Part shown: positions 59,561-64,000 of the stretch, piece after piece
How the letters are laid out: every line of letters starts with the position of its first letter
Numbering within the stretch: the first letter of the stretch is position 1
Assembly: GCA_027257055.1 (NCBI GenBank)
Contig: JAPVLO010000138.1
Coordinates: 124,001-188,000, forward strand
DNA from: Cephalopachus bancanus
Lineage: Eukaryota > Chordata > Mammalia > Primates > Tarsiidae
Direction of reading: 5' to 3'
DNA length: 64,000 nucleotides
Made by a program: the position numbers and the translations under genes
The notes under the pieces: generated by a model
What the model was told of the DNA's origin: nothing
Seen by the model: the letters and a program-made list of their open reading frames with translations, nothing else
Databases searched by the model: none

Positions 59561-60670
59561 GTAAGACTATCCCTAGTGGCACAGGGTTATAATGGCATAT
59601 TAACTACTTTATTAAATTTGCTATCCAGTATGTCTAACAGCTGCTTGTTCACTATTTTAAAAAAAAATAAGGTGCCAGTAGTCATGGGAGAATATTTTTA
59701 AAAAATAGATATTAGTTTTCAGCATAAATTAAGCATTAATTTGGGCCGGACTTATAAAGGACTGTATATATGAATTTTTGACTTACTAGACAACAATATT
59801 TTGATACTCTTTCTTTGACTTGTTTGAAATAGATGTATGCTTTCTCAGTAGATTATTTAGAGGATACGGACACTCATATCCAACGAATGACTAATGATAC
59901 CTTTATAAATTGCACTTGGCTTTCCAAGTAATTGTTCACAAATTTTTATTTATAATTTTTATGATAGAATGTTACTCTTTTATGTTATTGTAAATTCTAG
60001 AGATGTGCATGTACATCAAAATTTGACCCCTGCAATCATTAAATAAGCACATTAATAGGATTCTAAAAGACTGAGAGAAAATGGTCTAGGACTTCTCTTC
60101 AAGTGTGGATCTCATGGTGTATTCCAATTATTGGGAGCTAGATGGTCATATTCCTTGACTAATTTGGATGGGTCATATTGCTTGCATAATCTCACAAAGA
60201 AACTGACATTTTCTTATTGTTTTAACTTATAAATGCCTAGACCTCTGACTCATTTGTATAATTGGATATGTGCTTAATAATATACCAATGATCCTTAAAC
60301 AAAGACTTTGAGACACATTACTAGGTATTATGGGGAATTAATAGTCCTTACTTAGAAAGAGCTCATGATGTTCTTAGAAATACTAAATTTACAGAAGCAC
60401 GTTTTTTCCAAATTTGGCCCAGCAAATTTTTGCTAAAGAAACTTGTTCACAAGCCTACGAACAAAACAATAGTAGTTTAATGTCTCATTCTGACGCCTCC
60501 CTTTGTAATATGTTGTACACTCAGGACAGATGCTCTCTGAAGGATTCCACGTCTCTATGATTTCAAATGGAGATGAGTAGTAAACACTATGATGCTATTA
60601 ATATGATGGATCTTAGAGGGGCAAGGTCAATGTGAATTGTTTGGCATCTGTCCAATTGGATTTGTACTCT
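59561..60670. other. Unique AT-rich spacer between the two direct-repeat copies
   Basis: Nothing recognised. Confidence 0.5.
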
Positions 60671-60770
60671 GGTTTTATGATGGCATCCATATTTTGCATG
60701 CAATCACTGACTTTTAGGAAATTATTATTTGATGTTCAGGAATTTGTACAAAATGCACACTTGCACAAGA
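60671..60770 (+). repeat. Direct repeat copy B (about 100 bp)
   Basis: It contains ATATTTTGCATGCAATCACT and ACTTTTAGGAAATTAT and ends ATGCACACTTGCACAAG. It is the counterpart of 59460-59560, in the same orientation 1.2 kb away. The flanks diverge abruptly. Confidence 0.85.
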
Positions 60771-61532
60771 CAGATTCTTATTAAACATTTTGTTTAGGCA
60801 CTTATTTTAGGATATCAGGTAAGCCTTTGATTTATCAGTTTGGGTTCCATGTTAATTCATTTATAGTTAATGTGTAAGAATATATCTATAAAAATATGAG
60901 GGAAGTGAATTAAATTTTGGGGAACTAATCTTTTATACACTGATTACACTTAAATAGAATAATATTTCTACCCAAACATACTCATAGATGTGAACTATTC
61001 TTAGGCTTAGGTAGATGATTTGAAATAAAACTCTTAAAGTGTCGGTGAATTTGTTCTTCTTTATGGTGTAGCCCAGACTACAACAATATGTGATATTTAC
61101 TAATCCATGACTTTGCTAGATAGTTAATATCGATTTTGCATGCATTACATATTTACTTTATTCTCCTTTTTTTTTTAATAATCAGAGAACTTGGACTGCC
61201 AAATTATTTTTTCATCTTTTTTGCTGGGAGTGATAGAAAAAATTTTGAAAATGCTGACAGTATGCCAGTATCTTTGTATGGAGTCCCAGCTGGATTTTAA
61301 AGAGATTTTTTAACGTGTGTGTTTTTTATTATAAAGACACCTGTAATTGGCAAATTTTTATCATAGTTTTGAGCCTCCCTTCAATTGAGAAGTCTTTGTG
61401 GTCTTCTCATTAACTGCTCTGTCAAATTGATATGCCAGTGAGAAAGATAATCTTAAAATTAAATGGACTTTTCTTCTGGTCTTTCATAGAGGTTGCTTAT
61501 TTTCTTATAATTCATATAAACCTCTAAGTTAG
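60771..61532. other. Unique AT-rich sequence
   Basis: Nothing recognised. Confidence 0.5.
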
Positions 61533-61690
61533 TAGTCTTCAAGTTTTGTTTTCCATCAGAATCAGGTGCTATGCTTATATCTGCAGCTCATTCACAAACT
61601 TCCAATTTAGTGCAATCTATATTGTGCCCTGGGAATCTGGAATATACTCTTTCTTGGCAAAATCTCAATTGGGGGAATAGGAGTCATAAA
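61533..61690 (-). mobile_element. MER5-like hAT fragment, antisense
   Basis: AGTAGTCTTCAAGTTTTG and then CCATCAGAATCAGGTGCTAT resembles the MER5A terminus read backwards. The rest is too diverged for precise limits. Confidence 0.45.
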
Positions 61691-62034
61691 TAATTGAAGA
61701 ATAATTTTGGTGTTTAAGAATTTAGGTTTGTTCCAAGGCTATAGGATTAACATGGCAGAGTGCCTTCCAGCACCAATGTTGGCATTAATCATTGCACGGT
61801 AGAAGCATTTGCAGGGCATTCTGGTATTGTAAGGAGAGAAAATACAATCTATTGCTTGCTAGTATCAAATTATTAATTTCTTAGATTCTTTACTCTTCTG
61901 TACTGGACATTATCTTAGAAATAAAAAAAGCAGTTTAAAAATCTATAATTTTGCTCTAAAACACGAGCTACACAATTTACACAGAGGTTAAAAATGAAAA
62001 GAAAATATGCAAAGCTAAACCAAAGTTAAGAAAT

Positions 62035-62140
62035 TTTAACTTCTGTCTTTAATCTACCACTTGCCAAATTGTATAACCTTGCACAAGTCACTTCACCTTT
62101 TTTAACCTTAATTTCAAAATCAATTAAATGGATTAGATGA
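62035..62140 (+). mobile_element. MIR SINE fragment
   Basis: ACTTCTGTCTTTAATCTACC, then CTTGCCAAATTGTATAACCT, then TTGCACAAGTCACTTCACCT, then a CAATTAAATGGATTAGATGA stretch matches MIR order. Confidence 0.6.
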
Positions 62141-62304
62141 TATCAAATTGCCTTTCCACATTTATAGACTGGGTTTGGAAGTAAGGGAGAGATTAGTTAC
62201 TGTAATTTTATTTTCTTCTTACATTTTAGAAGCAGGGCATCTAGTTGTATGGAATTCTGATATGATGCCAGAGGAATGGGAAGCTGCAAATTACTATGGT
62301 CATC

Positions 62305-62520
62305 CCTCAGTGTACGTGGGGGATTGGGTCTTGGCTTGCCCACATGTACCCAAATCATCACATACTCAAGTCCCATAGTCTTCCCTGCGAACCAACATAG
62401 AGGAAGAATATTTGCCAGCTTCTCCCCTCATGAATACTGTATTTTTAACCCATGCTTTTTTGAGAAAATTTTATGTAACCCTGGACCCACACAGTTCAGG
62501 GGTCAACTGGAATTTTGAAA
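62305..62520. mobile_element. Tigger/pogo-type DNA transposon remnant
   Basis: The left end GGTCATCCCTCAGTGTACGT and GGGGGATTGG, and the right end CCTGGACCCACACAGTTCAG and GGGTCAACTGG, resemble the termini of primate Tigger/MER2-class elements. The internal sequence is shortened and no transposase is present. Confidence 0.55.
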
Positions 62521-64000
62521 GCATTCTCTTCACACTGCTTATTTATATTTGCCATGATTTCCTTCTTGTGCATGCAGCTGTTGGCAGACTTTTCATTTTT
62601 ATACCCATAGTCCACCTATCTGCAATATTATTGAGTTTATTTGACACAGGAATACAATATGCAGTTGAACACAGAACATTCAGAAGGAACTTAGCTGGCA
62701 GAGAGCCTGGAATATAAATGCCATTTTTATCTTTCAGAGCTAGAACCCTCCAAGACCAAAGCAAAAAAAAAAACCCCTCAAACTGAACAGAGTATCAAAT
62801 TGTGCATGTTCTGGGAAGACAGCATAATGCATTTGTCCCCTAGGGAGGGAACCCAATGTCTGTAAAGGGATGGTTCTGCGACAGGCAGAGAGGAAGAGGA
62901 GGCATTAAGAAAAGATGTTTTCTCCAAGTCCAACAATCTAAATTGGCAGAAGCTGAAAAGTGCATTCAGGGTTTAGTTGCTCTGCCTATCTGAATGTTTC
63001 CCTGGAAGCATAATATAAATAATATAATCACTTGTGAGACACTTTTAATTAAAACTCTTCCCTTAGTTTCAGAAACTTGTTGTATAACATGAATTCAGTA
63101 TCTTGATAAAGGCCATTGCATACTTAAAAGTTATGTGACCCATCACATGAAATTAAAAAGGGAGACATTTTTTTCTCCTTATAAATAAAAAGAAATATAT
63201 TAATTATGATAATGATTAAGGTTTAATATATCTTAATATTGTTAACCAACAGTATTCTCATTCATATTCTTCTTCACATATATATTTATATAGCATTCTT
63301 TATTAAAAGGCATGAAATATATCTAGCAAATTTAATATAAGAATTGAAGTTGATGTAAGTTTAAAGATTCTCTAATAAATACCTTTAATATGTAATAAAA
63401 CTTTTATTTGAATTTTCAAAATCTCAATGTATGTTCTCAAAAGTGTAATGTCTAACCAAATATGCAAGACTACCTTATTCTTTTATGATCATCTTACGTT
63501 ATCTTACTATTTTAAGGATACTTGCTTCTAAATTTAAAAACTAAATCTATACATTATACATATATTTATAAAGAAAATAATTTTTCTATTAAGTTATAAT
63601 ATTCACTTGAGATTTGATGAGGTACATTTGTAATAATGAATAATTGATAGTAATCTACAGAGTAATATAAAGGGCAGAGGTAGATGAGTATAATTTCTTG
63701 CACTATATCACTTCTGATAAAAAGAAACTTATTTGACATTCAATCATGTGTGTGTACTTATACGCATTGTATGTCCATATCTCTAAATAAGTCTCTACAC
63801 ATGACTCAGTACACTTTAAATCTAATATTGATGCGGCATTTTTCAGAAGTAACAATTATATCTCACTTTGGTATTTTTTACAAGGAAAGTTGGACTCTGT
63901 CCAAATATTATGGTAACCATGTTATTCTCATAAAAAGAAAAAGTTGTTTGAGTCGAAGCACTTGCAAAGTAAAGTTATGCTTCAATAATGATTTCAATAA
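62521..64000. other. AT-rich unique sequence to the window end
   Basis: No gene or named repeat. An AAAAAAAAAACCCC-like run lies at 62763-62777. The last kilobase is extremely AT-rich. Confidence 0.5.

Overview
The window looks like AT-rich nuclear DNA from a primate, either intergenic or deep inside a large intron. I find no supported protein-coding exon, tRNA, rRNA, CRISPR array or bacterial-type feature. All open frames are short. Those I can explain come from Alu, L1 or a processed pseudogene; the rest show no family signature. About twenty Alu copies or fragments, several L1 3' ends, ancient L2, MIR and hAT/Tigger fossils, and microsatellites make up the recognisable content.

Organism (inference): dimeric 7SL-derived Alus mean a primate. 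The youngest Alus (for example 26553, 38168, 38850 and 39318) resemble neither the anthropoid AluS/AluY type nor the lemur/galago type as I know them. Older AluJ-like copies (5453, 47202) and a free left monomer (56281) are also present. A tarsier is the best fit, but this rests on remembered subfamily traits and no search was run.

Layout: 1-12 kb is mostly unique sequence with three antisense L2 fragments (3055, 7505, 10370), MIRs and one Alu with clear target-site duplications. 12.1-17.5 kb holds an RPL34 processed pseudogene, several Alus, an L1 3' end and MER5-like fossils. 17.5-25.4 kb is nearly repeat-free AT-rich DNA. 25.4-30.6 kb has four Alus and an L1 tail. 30.6-38 kb is unique DNA plus an L2 split by a hAT transposon. 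38.1-39.6 kb is a cluster of three young same-strand Alus. 40.9-44.6 kb is an antisense L1 pair, the second with a 5' inversion that carries an Alu. 47-53.2 kb has an old Alu, a hAT element carrying a small retroposed LTR-derived transcript end, an L1 with an Alu whose tail became (ATTCT)12, another L1 3' end and one more Alu. 53.2-64 kb is mainly unique, with MER5-, L2-, MIR- and Tigger-like fossils and a roughly 100-bp direct duplication.

The most interesting signal is in the young Alu subfamily. Its internal promoter boxes have moved toward tRNA consensus: a one-base loss creates a better A box, and the B box now sits in a perfect 5-bp stem / 7-nt loop resembling a tRNA T arm. Older copies in the same window show intermediate states.
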